Made by a program: the position numbers and the translations under genes. Positions 1 to 9,058 of a stretch of 64,000 bases of DNA are shown here, piece after piece; position 1 is the first letter of the stretch; every line of letters begins with the position of its first letter. The notes under the pieces were generated by a model. The model ran no database searches and was not told the DNA's origin. It saw only the letters and a program-made list of their open reading frames with translations. The stretch comes from Acetobacter farinalis (GTDB taxonomy: Bacteria; Pseudomonadota; Alphaproteobacteria; Acetobacterales; Acetobacteraceae), in the NCBI RefSeq assembly GCF_026240015.1, contig NZ_JAPIUX010000006.1, forward strand, positions 34,810 through 98,809. The letters run 5' to 3'.

Positions 1-218
1 AGCCGCCGCTCCGCATCCAGCACCAGCGTGGCGGCGGGCAGGCAGGCCATGACCTGCTCCACCACAGCCGGCACAGGTGCCCTGAAGGAGGAGACGCTGT
101 CTTCCTGATGATATTCGGGAACCACAACTTTTTCAGGACGGAGCCGCGTGACAAGGAGGCTGGCGGTCACCCCGCTGCCTACCAGCATCCCGGCCACTGC
201 AAGCAGAGCCTCATGCAT
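1..218 (-). CDS. phoR: PhoR-like sensor histidine kinase, N-terminal part (cut by window edge)
   Basis: Only the first 72 codons are present. They begin with ATG at 218 (an in-frame GTG lies directly upstream) after a GGCGGAG ribosome site. The protein opens with a hydrophobic stretch (residues 3-24, rich in L/V/A/G), then a short linker, then a segment reading LPAATLVLDAERR, which looks like the start of a PAS domain. It begins 31 bp after the phoB stop on the same strand. Position after phoB and the membrane-PAS layout suggest the PhoR phosphate sensor kinase. The HisKA and ATPase domains lie outside the window, so the identity rests on context. Confidence 0.6.
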   Translation of the reverse strand, partial: MHEALLAVAGMLVGSGVTASLLVTRLRPEKVVVPEYHQEDSVSSFRAPVPAVVEQVMACLPAATLVLDAERR

Positions 219-248
219 CACATGGCGCTCCGCCAGGAAACAGCGTGA

Positions 249-941
249 TCAGTCCTGTGGCATATCAAGAGCATAGCCCCGGGCGCGAACGGTTCGGATA
301 AGATCTTTCTCGTCCTCTGCATTCAGCGTCTGCCGCAGCCTGCGAATATGCACATCCACTGTGCGAAGCTCCACACAGGAACTCCGCTCCCACGCCTGTT
401 CCAGCAATTCCTCACGCGAGAAGACCTGCCCGGGGTGCGTCATCAGAAATTCCAGCAGCCGGTATTCCGTTGGCCCCAGCGGCAGGTGCCGCCCGTTCCG
501 CTCGACCTTGTGCGCAACACGGTCCAGACTCAGGGAATCAAATTTCAGGACGTTGCCCGAAGGCGGCAGCCGCCGCAGCATGGCCTTCACACGGGCGAAC
601 AGCGCTTCCATGCCGAAGGGTTTGACCAGATAATCATCCGCGCCAATTTCCAGCCCGCGCACACTATCTGTCTCCTGCCCGCGTGCGCTGAGCATGATGA
701 TAGGAATGGAGCGGGTTTTAGGCTGCTCTCTGAGTTGCCGGCACACTTCCAGCCCTGAAATGCCGGGCAGCATCCAGTCCAGCAGAATCAGGTCAGGCGC
801 ACGACGGCTGATCTGGTCAAGCGCGGTATGGCCATCGCCCGCCAGACGTACGTCATACCCCTGTTTTTCAAGGTTATAGCAGATCAACCGGGAAAGTGCG
901 GGATCATCCTCAACGACGAGCACGCTTGCATTGTGTGTCAT
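249..941 (-). CDS. phoB: PhoB-type response regulator (OmpR/PhoB family)
   Basis: A 230-residue two-domain regulator. The receiver domain (about 1-120) has the acidic pair EDD at 11-13, the phosphoacceptor D55 in LILLDWMLPG and the conserved K107 in VKPFG. The C-terminal winged helix (about 130-225) carries the LGPTEYRLLEFLM and TVDVHIRRLRQTL segments typical of PhoB, which activates phosphate-starvation genes. The start at 941 (MTHNAS) places the receiver domain at the N terminus as in the family; the frame stays open 26 codons further upstream, but those residues look unlike protein. The gene is followed by a PhoR-like kinase, supporting a phoBR pair. CtrA-like or other OmpR regulators are less likely given the PhoB-like receiver. 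Confidence 0.85.
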   Translation of the reverse strand: MTHNASVLVVEDDPALSRLICYNLEKQGYDVRLAGDGHTALDQISRRAPDLILLDWMLPGISGLEVCRQLREQPKTRSIPIIMLSARGQETDSVRGLEIGADDYLVKPFGMEALFARVKAMLRRLPPSGNVLKFDSLSLDRVAHKVERNGRHLPLGPTEYRLLEFLMTHPGQVFSREELLEQAWERSSCVELRTVDVHIRRLRQTLNAEDEKDLIRTVRARGYALDMPQD

Positions 942-1263
942 GAACACCCCATAGCGATTCGGGCGCAGAATAAGCGCGCCACCCGGAAGAAAACAACTGG
1001 TGTCATAAAAGTTACACACTTCAGACCCACCGGCCCCGGCTCTCCGCCGCTTTTTTCAAAACCGGGCAGCGCTTCCATTTCCGTGAGCCGAACGGCATGG
1101 AACTGGCCATCATGCAGGCGGACTGAAGGCCCCAGCACGCAGCAGAAACGAAAAGACCCGCATCGTCTCCCCCTGAAAAACTCCGGAAGAGCTGTTTCAA
1201 AAGGAGAGACTCAGCGGGCCCTGAAACCGACCAAGGACTGGTCGATTAAGGACTGGTGTTCAC
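942..1263. other. Intergenic region between purA and phoB
   Basis: This 322 bp stretch holds no convincing gene. It is the expected site of the phoB promoter. A Pho-box-like half site, TGTCATAAAA at 1001-1010 followed 11 bp later by TTACA, lies about 60 bp upstream of phoB but is oriented away from it. Short frames here have no recognisable protein character. Confidence 0.5.
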
Positions 1264-2553
1264 TCAGTCTTCAAACGGGTCACGCATCAGGATGGTGTCA
1301 TCACGGTCCGGGCTGGTGGACAGCAGGGTGACAGGAGCCCCAACCAGCTCTTCAATCCGGCGGACATATTTGATGGCCTGTGCCGGAAGATCCGCCCAGC
1401 GCCGTGCGCCGTGGGTGGTTTCTTTCCAGCCTTCCATGGTTTCAAAAATCGGCTTGATCCGGGACTGAGCCGCCGGGGAGGACGGGAACCGGTCCGTTTT
1501 CTTCCCGTCCAGCTCATAGCCGATGCAGATACGGATTTCGTCCAGACCATCCAGCACGTCCAGCTTGGTCAAAGCCAGACCATTCACCCCCCCCACGCGC
1601 ACGGCATGGCGGACCAGAATGGCATCAAACCAGCCACAGCGGCGCGGGCGGCCTGTCACGGTGCCGAACTCATGCCCGCGTTCACCAATCTTGCGGCCAA
1701 CATCATCAAACAGTTCGGTCGGGAACGGCCCTTCACCCACGCGGGTGCAATAGGCTTTGGCAATGCCCAGCACGAACCCGGCAGCATTCGGCCCCATGCC
1801 CGCCCCGGTGCCGGCATTGGCGGCCACCGTGTTGGAACTGGTGACGAACGGGTAAGTCCCGTGGTCCACATCCAGCATAACCGCCTGAGCGCCTTCAAAC
1901 AGGATACGGCGGCCACCACGGCGGGCTTCGTCCAGAATGTCCCATGTCGGGGCCATGAACGGCAGGACCTTGGGGGCAATGTCCGTCAGGAAGGCCAGCA
2001 GGTCTTCCTTTTTGAACGTTTCGGCACCCAGCCCCGCCAGCAGCGTGTTGTGGTGCAGCAGCAGTTCGTCCAGCTTCCAGTCCAGCGTTTCCGGCTCGGC
2101 CAGGTCACACAGGCGGATGGCGCGGCGGGCTACCTTGTCTTCATAGGCCGGGCCGATACCACGGCCTGTGGTGCCGATCTTGCGGTCCCCACGGGCGGCT
2201 TCACGCGCACGATCGAGCGCGCCATGCACGGGCAGGATCAGCGGAGCGTTTTCTGCAATTTTCAGGGTGTCGGGGGTCACGATCAGACCCTGTTCCTTGA
2301 TCCGGCCGATTTCCGCCAGCAGCGCCTGCGGGTCCACCACCACGCCGTTCCCGATAATGCCCAGCTTGCCGCTGACCACGCCGGACGGCAGCAGGGAGAG
2401 CTTGTAAACCTGATTACCCACAACCAGCGTATGCCCGGCATTGTGCCCGCCCTGAAAGCGCACAACAATGTCTGCCCGGCTGGCCAGCCAGTCTACAATC
2501 TTACCTTTGCCTTCATCGCCCCACTGGGCGCCGATCACCGTGACGTTGGACAT
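1264..2553 (-). CDS. purA: Adenylosuccinate synthetase
   Basis: PurA, 429 residues, the usual bacterial length. It joins IMP and aspartate with GTP to make adenylosuccinate, the first committed step to AMP, in the cytosol. The N terminus has the diagnostic GTP-binding loop QWGDEGKGK (about 10-18) with the catalytic Asp, then FQGGHNAGHT (about 34-43); GTTGRGIGPAYEDK lies near 128-141. An AGGAG site sits 10 bp before the ATG. It follows hisZ on the same strand after about 70 bp, an arrangement common in alphaproteobacteria, so the two are probably co-transcribed. PurH, which makes IMP, lies about 20 kb away in this window. Confidence 0.97.
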   Translation of the reverse strand: MSNVTVIGAQWGDEGKGKIVDWLASRADIVVRFQGGHNAGHTLVVGNQVYKLSLLPSGVVSGKLGIIGNGVVVDPQALLAEIGRIKEQGLIVTPDTLKIAENAPLILPVHGALDRAREAARGDRKIGTTGRGIGPAYEDKVARRAIRLCDLAEPETLDWKLDELLLHHNTLLAGLGAETFKKEDLLAFLTDIAPKVLPFMAPTWDILDEARRGGRRILFEGAQAVMLDVDHGTYPFVTSSNTVAANAGTGAGMGPNAAGFVLGIAKAYCTRVGEGPFPTELFDDVGRKIGERGHEFGTVTGRPRRCGWFDAILVRHAVRVGGVNGLALTKLDVLDGLDEIRICIGYELDGKKTDRFPSSPAAQSRIKPIFETMEGWKETTHGARRWADLPAQAIKYVRRIEELVGAPVTLLSTSPDRDDTILMRDPFED

Positions 2554-2625
2554 AAACGGTCTGCTCCTGGAAAATCTGCCTGAAAAATCTGCTAACGGGC
2601 CTGTGTGCCTCTTGAGCGGGAGAGA

Positions 2626-3795
2626 TCAGTCAAGCTCTGTGCATGTTGCACCGGAAAGAATGTGGCTGCACCCCAAACGCCGCGCCTCGGCCCGATCATG
2701 CTCCGGGCCTGCGCGATACGGGGCCTCCGGCGGCAGGGCTGCCAGCGTGGCACACCCTTCCGCGCGCAGGCGCGCCGCAGCCTGCGGCTGTGCATCCGGG
2801 GCAAGATAGATCCGCCGCATGGCCTGTGCGGGCGGAATGGCCCGGAACAGCACATCCGGCCGGAATGTCAGCCCGCAGGCCGGTTCATTCTCATTGGAAA
2901 GATACCGGCCACCGCGCCCGAGTTCTTCCGCACGCCCCACGGCAAACAGCGTGACACACACGCCGGTATGATATTTCCAGCCCCGGAATTCGACTGGATC
3001 GACCGTCAGGCACAGATCAGGCTTCACGTGACGAAGCGCGGTAACCGTTGCGGCCAGACGCTCACTGAACGCCCGTGCGCGAGGCGGCAGGCTGATATGG
3101 GCAAGCTGTTCAACAGCCTGTTCCGCCGGGCCGGCAGCGCGCAGCAGTGCAATCAGTGTTTCAGCCACGGCACCGCCCAGTTCCGCCACGGCAGCGGCAT
3201 CCTTGCGGTCCAGCGCCCGCATGAGCGCCGGGCGCACAGCGGCGGAAATACCGGCTTCTTCCAGCAGCGCCGGAACAAGCGGCGGCATGGTCAGATCAAA
3301 CGAGACATCTGGCACGCCAAGCCGGGCCAAGGCTTCCGCCCCGACAGCAACAACCTCGGCATCGGCCTGCGGGCTATCCGGGCCGATCAGCTCGATACCC
3401 GCCTGCATGATCTGCCGCCCGCTCTCTTCCGCCGCGGCAGGCATGACCACCACGCACGTTCCGGCATAGGACAGACGCAGGGGCCGGGGGGCGGCGCCAA
3501 GCCGAGTCGCGGCCATACGGGCGATCTGGGGGGTGATATCGGGCCGCAGGACCATCATCTTGCGGGTATCAGGGTCCATCACCCGGAAGCTCTGTTCCGC
3601 CAGAGCCGCTCCGGCTCCCGCCAGCAAGGTCTCTTCAAACTCCATGAGCGGCGGCCGTACACGGTCATACCCATGCGAAGCGAACACGCCCATAAGCGTA
3701 GCAACCCCCTCTGCCTCGGTACGGGCATCAGGGGTCAGGAGATCAACAAAACCAGCCGGCAGCAAAGCCGGGCTAAAGGGCGGGTCATCCGTCAT
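2626..3795 (-). CDS. hisZ: ATP phosphoribosyltransferase regulatory subunit HisZ
   Basis: A 389-residue paralogue of histidyl-tRNA synthetase. In bacteria with short-form HisG, HisZ binds HisG and confers histidine feedback control on the first step of histidine synthesis. Class II synthetase core segments remain: PPLMEFEETL (motif 1 region), MVLRPDITPQIARMAATRL (motif 2) and the GRGGRYLSNEN glycine-rich region, without the anticodon-binding domain of HisS. The start MTDDPP at 3795 matches usual HisZ N termini; a further in-frame ATG 36 bp upstream at 3831 is possible. It is followed by purA. A true HisRS is unlikely because of the short C terminus. Confidence 0.9.
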   Translation of the reverse strand: MTDDPPFSPALLPAGFVDLLTPDARTEAEGVATLMGVFASHGYDRVRPPLMEFEETLLAGAGAALAEQSFRVMDPDTRKMMVLRPDITPQIARMAATRLGAAPRPLRLSYAGTCVVVMPAAAEESGRQIMQAGIELIGPDSPQADAEVVAVGAEALARLGVPDVSFDLTMPPLVPALLEEAGISAAVRPALMRALDRKDAAAVAELGGAVAETLIALLRAAGPAEQAVEQLAHISLPPRARAFSERLAATVTALRHVKPDLCLTVDPVEFRGWKYHTGVCVTLFAVGRAEELGRGGRYLSNENEPACGLTFRPDVLFRAIPPAQAMRRIYLAPDAQPQAAARLRAEGCATLAALPPEAPYRAGPEHDRAEARRLGCSHILSGATCTELD

Positions 3796-3862
3796 GCTTC
3801 GGCCTATAGCACTGCATGCCGCGCCCGTCATGCCCGGAAACCCGCACTTTTTTTAACAGAAC

Positions 3863-5359
3863 TCACCCTTGTGGAACGCCGGGCAGCGTCTCCCACCCCG
3901 GCCCGATGACAGTCATGACCCGCCGCCCCATGCCATCGGCCCGCAGGACGATGATATTCCGGTCTTCCAGCCATTCCAGAAGCCTGCGGGCCCGCCCCTG
4001 TGAGGCCGTGCCGTAAACTCGGGCAATTTCCGCATCAGAGGGGCACGCCTGACGGCTGATGGCCGCACGCGCCAGGAACAGGAAAACGGATTGCAGGTCT
4101 TCCGGCAGGGCATTGGCCAGAGCCTCCGCCTGCTGCCAGTCGTCCGAGGCCACCATATCCTCACTCACGCCGCTCCGCGCCGTGGCCAGAGCACGATTAA
4201 AGGCTTTCAGGTCCAGCGCGTTACGCCCCAGCCCGGCAATGCGGCAGCGCACCAGAAAATCCTGATACAGCACGGCCGCGGCGCGGAATGAGGTTTCATC
4301 ATCCGCCAGTATATCCCGCAGGATTGCGTTCATGCGGGCCTCACGCTCCGCCTGATCTTCCGACGATTCTTCCGGCTGCTCCTCCTGCAGGACAGCAGCC
4401 TGTGCCTCACCATGCGCGGCAAGCTGGCTCAGCAGGTCCGGCTGCGGCGTGACGGGGGCCTTTCTGGGGCGCGCCAGCGTTTCCGAAACAGGCACCGGGG
4501 CCAGAATAAGCTCATGCACCGGGGCGGAGGGCGGCTCGAAGGGCGTCAGCATCGGGCCGGCGGAGCGGCTTTCCGTTTCCACCGCGCCCACGCGCACCGG
4601 CACCGGCCTGCGGCACATGGCTGGCCCCAGCGCCACAAAGGTTCCCCGAGGCAGATCCCGGAAGGCTTCGGCCTGCCGCCGCTCCATTCCCAGCAGGTCC
4701 GCCGCACGGGCCATATCGATATCCAGAAAGGTGCGGCCCATCAGAAAATTGGAGGCTTCCGCCGCCACGTTCTTGGCCAGCTTGGCCAGACGCTGTGTGG
4801 CGATAATGCCTGCCAGACCGCGCTTGCGGCCACGGCACATCAGATTTGTCATGGCCCCCAGCGAAGCACGGCGTGCTTCATCAGATACCTCCCCGGCGGC
4901 GGCGGGGGCAAAAAGCTGGGCTTCATCCACCACCACCAGCACGGGGTACCAATACTCACGCGGGGCTTCGAACATGCCGCCCAGAAAGGCCGCGGCCCAT
5001 TTCATCTGCTGGTCTGCATCCAGACCTTCCAGATTGAGCACAACGGACGCCCGATGCCTGCGCATCCGCTCACCCGCGGCATGCAGCGCCATTTCCGAAC
5101 AGGCTGCGCCATCAATCACCAGATGGCCGAATTTCTCGGCCAGACTGACAAAATCCCCTTCCGGGTCAATAATCGCCTGCTGCACCATGCGCGCCGACTG
5201 CTCAAGCAGACGCCGCAGAAGGTGCGATTTTCCAGACCCGGAATTGCCCTGCACAAGAAGGCGGGTGGCCAGAAGCTCGGCAAGGTCCATCTGTGCCGGA
5301 CCACCACCGGACACATCCCCCATCACAATCATATTGTTATTCGGCATGGTACTGCTCAT
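3863..5359 (-). CDS. HerA/FtsK-like P-loop ATPase (DUF87 family)
   Basis: A 498-residue cytosolic ATPase. Walker A GNSGSGKS lies near residues 38-45 and the Walker B-like VLVVVDEAQLF near 140-150; the RGRKRGLAGIIATQRLAKL segment resembles the sensor/arginine-finger region of HerA/VirB4 proteins. This supports a hexameric DNA-translocase-type fold. After about residue 275 comes a proline/alanine- and glutamate-rich linker and a C-terminal region with a winged-helix look (ACPSDAEIARVYGTASQGRARRLLEWLEDR). No NurA nuclease or methyltransferase lies beside it, so the usual HerA-NurA or defence contexts are missing. Its ATG overlaps the stop of the upstream flavoprotein gene by 4 bp (ATGA), implying translational coupling. 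Its cellular task is unknown. Confidence 0.75.
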   Translation of the reverse strand: MSSTMPNNNMIVMGDVSGGGPAQMDLAELLATRLLVQGNSGSGKSHLLRRLLEQSARMVQQAIIDPEGDFVSLAEKFGHLVIDGAACSEMALHAAGERMRRHRASVVLNLEGLDADQQMKWAAAFLGGMFEAPREYWYPVLVVVDEAQLFAPAAAGEVSDEARRASLGAMTNLMCRGRKRGLAGIIATQRLAKLAKNVAAEASNFLMGRTFLDIDMARAADLLGMERRQAEAFRDLPRGTFVALGPAMCRRPVPVRVGAVETESRSAGPMLTPFEPPSAPVHELILAPVPVSETLARPRKAPVTPQPDLLSQLAAHGEAQAAVLQEEQPEESSEDQAEREARMNAILRDILADDETSFRAAAVLYQDFLVRCRIAGLGRNALDLKAFNRALATARSGVSEDMVASDDWQQAEALANALPEDLQSVFLFLARAAISRQACPSDAEIARVYGTASQGRARRLLEWLEDRNIIVLRADGMGRRVMTVIGPGWETLPGVPQG

Positions 5360-6624
5360 AGGGGCTTCCGATACCCCTCCGGATGCTTATCCCGCAACCA
5401 TGCAAGCGCCCCCTGTGCCGCCAGCCGCCCGGTTGCGAGACATGCATGCAGCAGATAGCCGCCGGTTGGAGCCTCCCAGTCCAGCATTTCACCTGCTGCA
5501 AAAACACCGGGCTGCGCACGCAGCATCAACCGCTCATCACACGCGGCCTGCGCAATGCCCCCTGCGGTGGAAATAGCGCGCTCCAGCGGCTCCGGCCCTG
5601 TCAGCCGCACCGGCAACGCCTTGAGTCGGGCCGCCAGAGCGGGAGTGGACACCGGAACAGGCCCGGCCTCCCGCAGCAGCGCCACAGCCACAGGCGGCAG
5701 GCGCAGGGCCTTGCGCAGCTTGTTGGACAGGCTCTCACGCGGGCGCACGGCAGCCAGCCGCTGTGTCAGCTCTTCCACCGAAAGATCGGGCCGTAGGTCA
5801 CACAGCACCTCCGCCACACCATGATGCGCCAGATGCTCCCGCAGCGGGGCGGACAGCGCATAAAGCGCGCCACCTTCCAGCCCTTTTGCGGTAACAATCA
5901 CTTCCCCCCGCACCGTCTGACCACCAAACGTCAGCGAGACCGGCTTGAGCGGCGTTCCGGCGAACCTTTCCCGCACAGCCTCCGGCCAGTCTGTCTGGAA
6001 ACCACAGTTTGCAGGCCGTAGGGGCGAGAGCGTAACCCCGCGCGCTTCCAGCAGCGGCACCCAGCCTCCATCACTCCCCAGACGCGGCCAGCTTGCCCCG
6101 CCAAGCGCCAGAATGACGGCATCAGGCGCTGAAAACACAGCGGGGCTGTGCGATGCGGACGCGGCATCCTCAGACTGCGGATGCGAAAAGGTCAGATGTC
6201 CGGCGGCATCCCAGCCTGTCCAGCCTGTGCGGGTGTGCAGCACCACACCCTGCGCACGCAGGCGGGCCAGCCATGCCCGCAAAAGCGGAGAAGCCTTCAT
6301 GGCCTTGGGGAAAACACGGCCGGAAGAGCCGACAAAACTTTCCTGCTCCAGCCCGCTCATCCAGTGCCGGATATCCTCCACTGTCCACGCGGCAAGTGCC
6401 GGAGCAAGCCATGAGGACGCCGCGCCATACCGGCTGAGGAATTTTTCTGAAGGTTCGGAATGCGTGATGTTCAGCCCGCCACGACCGGCCATAAGAAACT
6501 TACGGCCCGGACTGGGCATATGCTCCACAACCTGCACCGCGCAGCCTGCGGCGGAAAGATACTCCGCCGCGGCCAGCCCGGCAGGCCCGGCCCCGATTAC
6601 AACAACACGGAACGGACTGCTCAT
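5356..6624 (-). CDS. BaiN/HI0933-family FAD-dependent oxidoreductase
   Basis: A 422-residue flavoprotein. The N-terminal Rossmann motif VVVIGAGPAGLAAAEYL (7-23) binds FAD, followed by SPGRKFLMAGRGGLNITHSE, the signature of the HI0933/YhiN/BaiN family. Near the C terminus AGEMLDWEAPTGGYLL is the second conserved FAD-contacting block. Members are soluble flavoproteins; BaiN acts in bile-acid reduction in gut clostridia, but most homologues have no known substrate, and none can be given here. The stop overlaps the start of the downstream HerA-like ATPase gene by 4 bp, so the two form a transcription unit. It begins 61 bp after trpA on the same strand. Confidence 0.85.
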   Translation of the reverse strand: MSSPFRVVVIGAGPAGLAAAEYLSAAGCAVQVVEHMPSPGRKFLMAGRGGLNITHSEPSEKFLSRYGAASSWLAPALAAWTVEDIRHWMSGLEQESFVGSSGRVFPKAMKASPLLRAWLARLRAQGVVLHTRTGWTGWDAAGHLTFSHPQSEDAASASHSPAVFSAPDAVILALGGASWPRLGSDGGWVPLLEARGVTLSPLRPANCGFQTDWPEAVRERFAGTPLKPVSLTFGGQTVRGEVIVTAKGLEGGALYALSAPLREHLAHHGVAEVLCDLRPDLSVEELTQRLAAVRPRESLSNKLRKALRLPPVAVALLREAGPVPVSTPALAARLKALPVRLTGPEPLERAISTAGGIAQAACDERLMLRAQPGVFAAGEMLDWEAPTGGYLLHACLATGRLAAQGALAWLRDKHPEGYRKPL

Positions 6625-6685
6625 GCCCGCGTGGCAGACCGCAAGGCTGTCCGCATGAAAGCTGCTTTACGGAAAAAAAGACGAG

Positions 6686-7519
6686 TCATCCCGCCTTTTT
6701 CTCCCCGGCCCGCACGGCAGCAGCCAGCGTTTCAATCTGCCCCAGCACGCGCGGCAGGGTCTGGTCTGTTGCCTTGCCGGTGCTATCCAGAGTTTCCGCC
6801 AGCGTGGCCAGCAGGGCAGAGGCCACCACAGCGCCATCCGCAATTCCGGCAGCCGTTGCGGCCTGCTCCGGCGTGCGGATGCCAAAACCGATGGCCACCG
6901 GCAGATCCGTCGCGGCGCGGATGCGCGCAAGAGCCGACTGCAATTCCGCAGCACTGGCTGTCCGTGTGCCGGTAATACCGGTAATGCTCACATAATAGAC
7001 AAAGCCGGACGCATGGGAGAGCACATACCGCAGGCGCTCATCCGGCGTGGTGGGTGCCACCAGACGGATAATGTCCAACCCGGCATCCTGCGCGGGCTGC
7101 TCCAGAATATCGGCTTCTTCAGGCGGCAGATCGACCAGAATCAGGCCATCAACCCCGGCTTTGGCCGCATCCGCACAGAAACGGGCATGGCCGTATGCTT
7201 CCACAGGGTTCAGGTAGCCCATCAGAATGATGGGGGTTTCCTGATCTTCCTTGCGGAAAGCCGCGATCATCTCCAGCACGCCCGCCACAGAAGCCCCGGC
7301 CTTCAGCCCCCGGATGGCGGCGAGCTGAATAATGGGGCCATCGGCTGACGGGTCGGAGAACGGCATGCCGACTTCAATCAGGTCCGCCCCGGCAGCGGGC
7401 ATGGCCTTGAGCAGCGCCAGAGAAGTTTCAAGATCCGGGTCGAACGCTTCCAGATAGGGGATGAGCGCACCGCGCCCCTGTGCGGCCAGTGTTTTGAAGC
7501 GGGCGGCAATACGGCTCAC
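6686..7519 (-). CDS. trpA: Tryptophan synthase alpha subunit
   Basis: TrpA, 277 residues. It cleaves indole-3-glycerol phosphate and passes indole to TrpB through the tunnel of the alpha2beta2 complex. The catalytic glutamate lies in LIEVGMPFSDPSADGP (about 46-61), and the second catalytic acid region appears in LILVDLPPEEAD. The phosphate-binding GFGIRTPEQA block is present near 210-220. The start codon overlaps the trpB stop by 4 bp, as expected for coupled synthesis of the two subunits in equal amounts. A trpF gene, often upstream in alphaproteobacteria, is not present beside this pair. Confidence 0.97.
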   Translation of the reverse strand: MSRIAARFKTLAAQGRGALIPYLEAFDPDLETSLALLKAMPAAGADLIEVGMPFSDPSADGPIIQLAAIRGLKAGASVAGVLEMIAAFRKEDQETPIILMGYLNPVEAYGHARFCADAAKAGVDGLILVDLPPEEADILEQPAQDAGLDIIRLVAPTTPDERLRYVLSHASGFVYYVSITGITGTRTASAAELQSALARIRAATDLPVAIGFGIRTPEQAATAAGIADGAVVASALLATLAETLDSTGKATDQTLPRVLGQIETLAAAVRAGEKKAG

Positions 7520-8763
7520 AGTTTTACTCCCAGATGCTCGGCAACGGTGAAAATATCCTTGTCACCCCGGCCTGAAATATTGATGACCAGCAGCGTCTCT
7601 TTCGGCAGTGTGGGAGCAATCTTGGCCGCATGGGCAATGGCGTGGGCGGATTCCAGCGCGGGAATAATCCCCTCCGTGCGGGTGCAGAGCTGGAATGCCT
7701 GCAGGGCTTCATCATCCGTGGCCCCGACATACTCAGCGCGGCCAATATCACTCAGCCAGGAATGCTCCGGCCCGACACCCGGATAGTCCAGACCGGCACT
7801 GATGGAATGGGCCTCTTCAATCTGCCCGTCCGCATTCTGCAGCAGGTAGGTGCGATTACCGTGCAGCACACCGGGGCGGCCACGTTCAATGGAGGCCGCT
7901 GTCCTGCCGCTGTCCAGCCCGCATCCTGCGGCTTCAACGCCAATCAGCCGGACGGAGGCGTCATCCAGAAACGGATGGAAAATCCCCATCGCATTGGAGC
8001 CACCCCCAATGGCGGCGACAATCACATCCGGCAGGCGGCCTTCCTGAGCCAACATCTGCTCTCTGGTTTCCTCGCCAATCACGCTCTGGAAATCACGCAC
8101 CATGGCAGGATACGGGTGCGGGCCGGCCACGGTACCCACCAGAAAATAGGTATCCGCAACGTTAGCCACCCAGTCGCGCATGGCTTCGTTCATGGCGTCC
8201 TTCAGCGTTCCGGCCCCGGAGGTCACCGGCACGACCTCGGCCCCCAGCAGACGCATGCGAAACACGTTGGGCTTCTGCCGCTCAACGTCCGTGGCCCCCA
8301 TATAGACCACGCATTTCATGCCAAACAGCGCGCAGACGGTAGCCGTGGCCACGCCGTGCTGCCCGGCTCCGGTTTCCGCCACAATGCGGGTGCGGCCCAT
8401 GCGGCGGGCCAGCAAAATCTGCCCCATGACGTTATTCAGCTTGTGAGAGCCGGTATGGTTGAGCTCTTCGCGCTTCATGTAGAGTTTGGCGCCGCCAAGC
8501 TCTTCCGTCATGCGGCGGGCAAACCAGAGCGGGCTGGGCCGCCCGACATAATCACGCAGGTAGAACGCCAGTTCCTTATGAAAGGCCGGGTCTGCCTTGG
8601 CAGCCTCATACGCCTCATTCAGCTCCAGCAGCAGCGGCATGAGGGTTTCCGCGACAAACCGCCCGCCATAGAGGCCGCCAAAATGGCCGCGTGCATCCGG
8701 GCCATGCCGGAGGGAATTGGGGTGTGCGGCCTGTGTGCTGTGCCGTTCTGCCTGATCTGCCAT
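7516..8763 (-). CDS. trpB: Tryptophan synthase beta subunit
   Basis: TrpB, 415 residues from the chosen ATG. It is the PLP enzyme that condenses indole with serine to give tryptophan. The PLP lysine is in the NHTGSHKLNNVMGQ block, the catalytic glutamate in AETGAGQHGVATAT, and the phosphate-binding GGGSNAMG motif is intact. I chose the start at 8763 (MADQAERH) because the 30 upstream in-frame codons are unlike the family and homologues start near here. It heads a trpBA unit; the region to the divergent corA gene (about 295 bp) must hold its promoter. Confidence 0.96.
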   Translation of the reverse strand: MADQAERHSTQAAHPNSLRHGPDARGHFGGLYGGRFVAETLMPLLLELNEAYEAAKADPAFHKELAFYLRDYVGRPSPLWFARRMTEELGGAKLYMKREELNHTGSHKLNNVMGQILLARRMGRTRIVAETGAGQHGVATATVCALFGMKCVVYMGATDVERQKPNVFRMRLLGAEVVPVTSGAGTLKDAMNEAMRDWVANVADTYFLVGTVAGPHPYPAMVRDFQSVIGEETREQMLAQEGRLPDVIVAAIGGGSNAMGIFHPFLDDASVRLIGVEAAGCGLDSGRTAASIERGRPGVLHGNRTYLLQNADGQIEEAHSISAGLDYPGVGPEHSWLSDIGRAEYVGATDDEALQAFQLCTRTEGIIPALESAHAIAHAAKIAPTLPKETLLVINISGRGDKDIFTVAEHLGVKL

Positions 8764-9058
8764 GGCTGGTTCCGCCGCTCCTGATCTTTGCGCGTTATGC
8801 TGGGTGCTCCCGCTGCCCCGGAAAGCAGGAGTCTGGCTTACCAGAAGCCACAAGCCCTTGCACAGGGGCCGCCTCCCCTAAATTTTGCACGTCAGGGTGC
8901 CGCAAACCCGAAATCCGCCCGCCGGAAAAACCAGCCCAAGCCTAAGGCACGGCAGCCCCTTTAAACCACTGCTTGTCAGCCCTTGTCCGCTCGGGGCATG
9001 GTCTTGCAACGCAAGACCCAAGCATGATGCAGGCGACGACACCCCAAGGAGAGGCTGA
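8764..9058. promoter_or_regulatory. Divergent trpB/corA control region with a perfect stem-loop
   Basis: This 295 bp gap separates two divergent genes and must contain both promoters. At 9000-9018 an 8 bp perfect inverted repeat (GGTCTTGC, AAC loop, GCAAGACC) lies about 40 bp before the corA ATG, either as an operator or as a hairpin in the corA leader. An AAGGAGAGG ribosome site precedes corA. I see no clear trp attenuator (no leader peptide with tandem Trp codons). Confidence 0.45.

Noticed and set aside
938..1138. Short minus-strand frame upstream of phoB
   Set aside because: It overlaps the phoB start and lacks a ribosome site or family resemblance.
2605..3909. A 434-codon open frame opposite hisZ
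   Set aside because: Shadow frame, very rich in Arg/Gln/His; hisZ is clear on the other strand.
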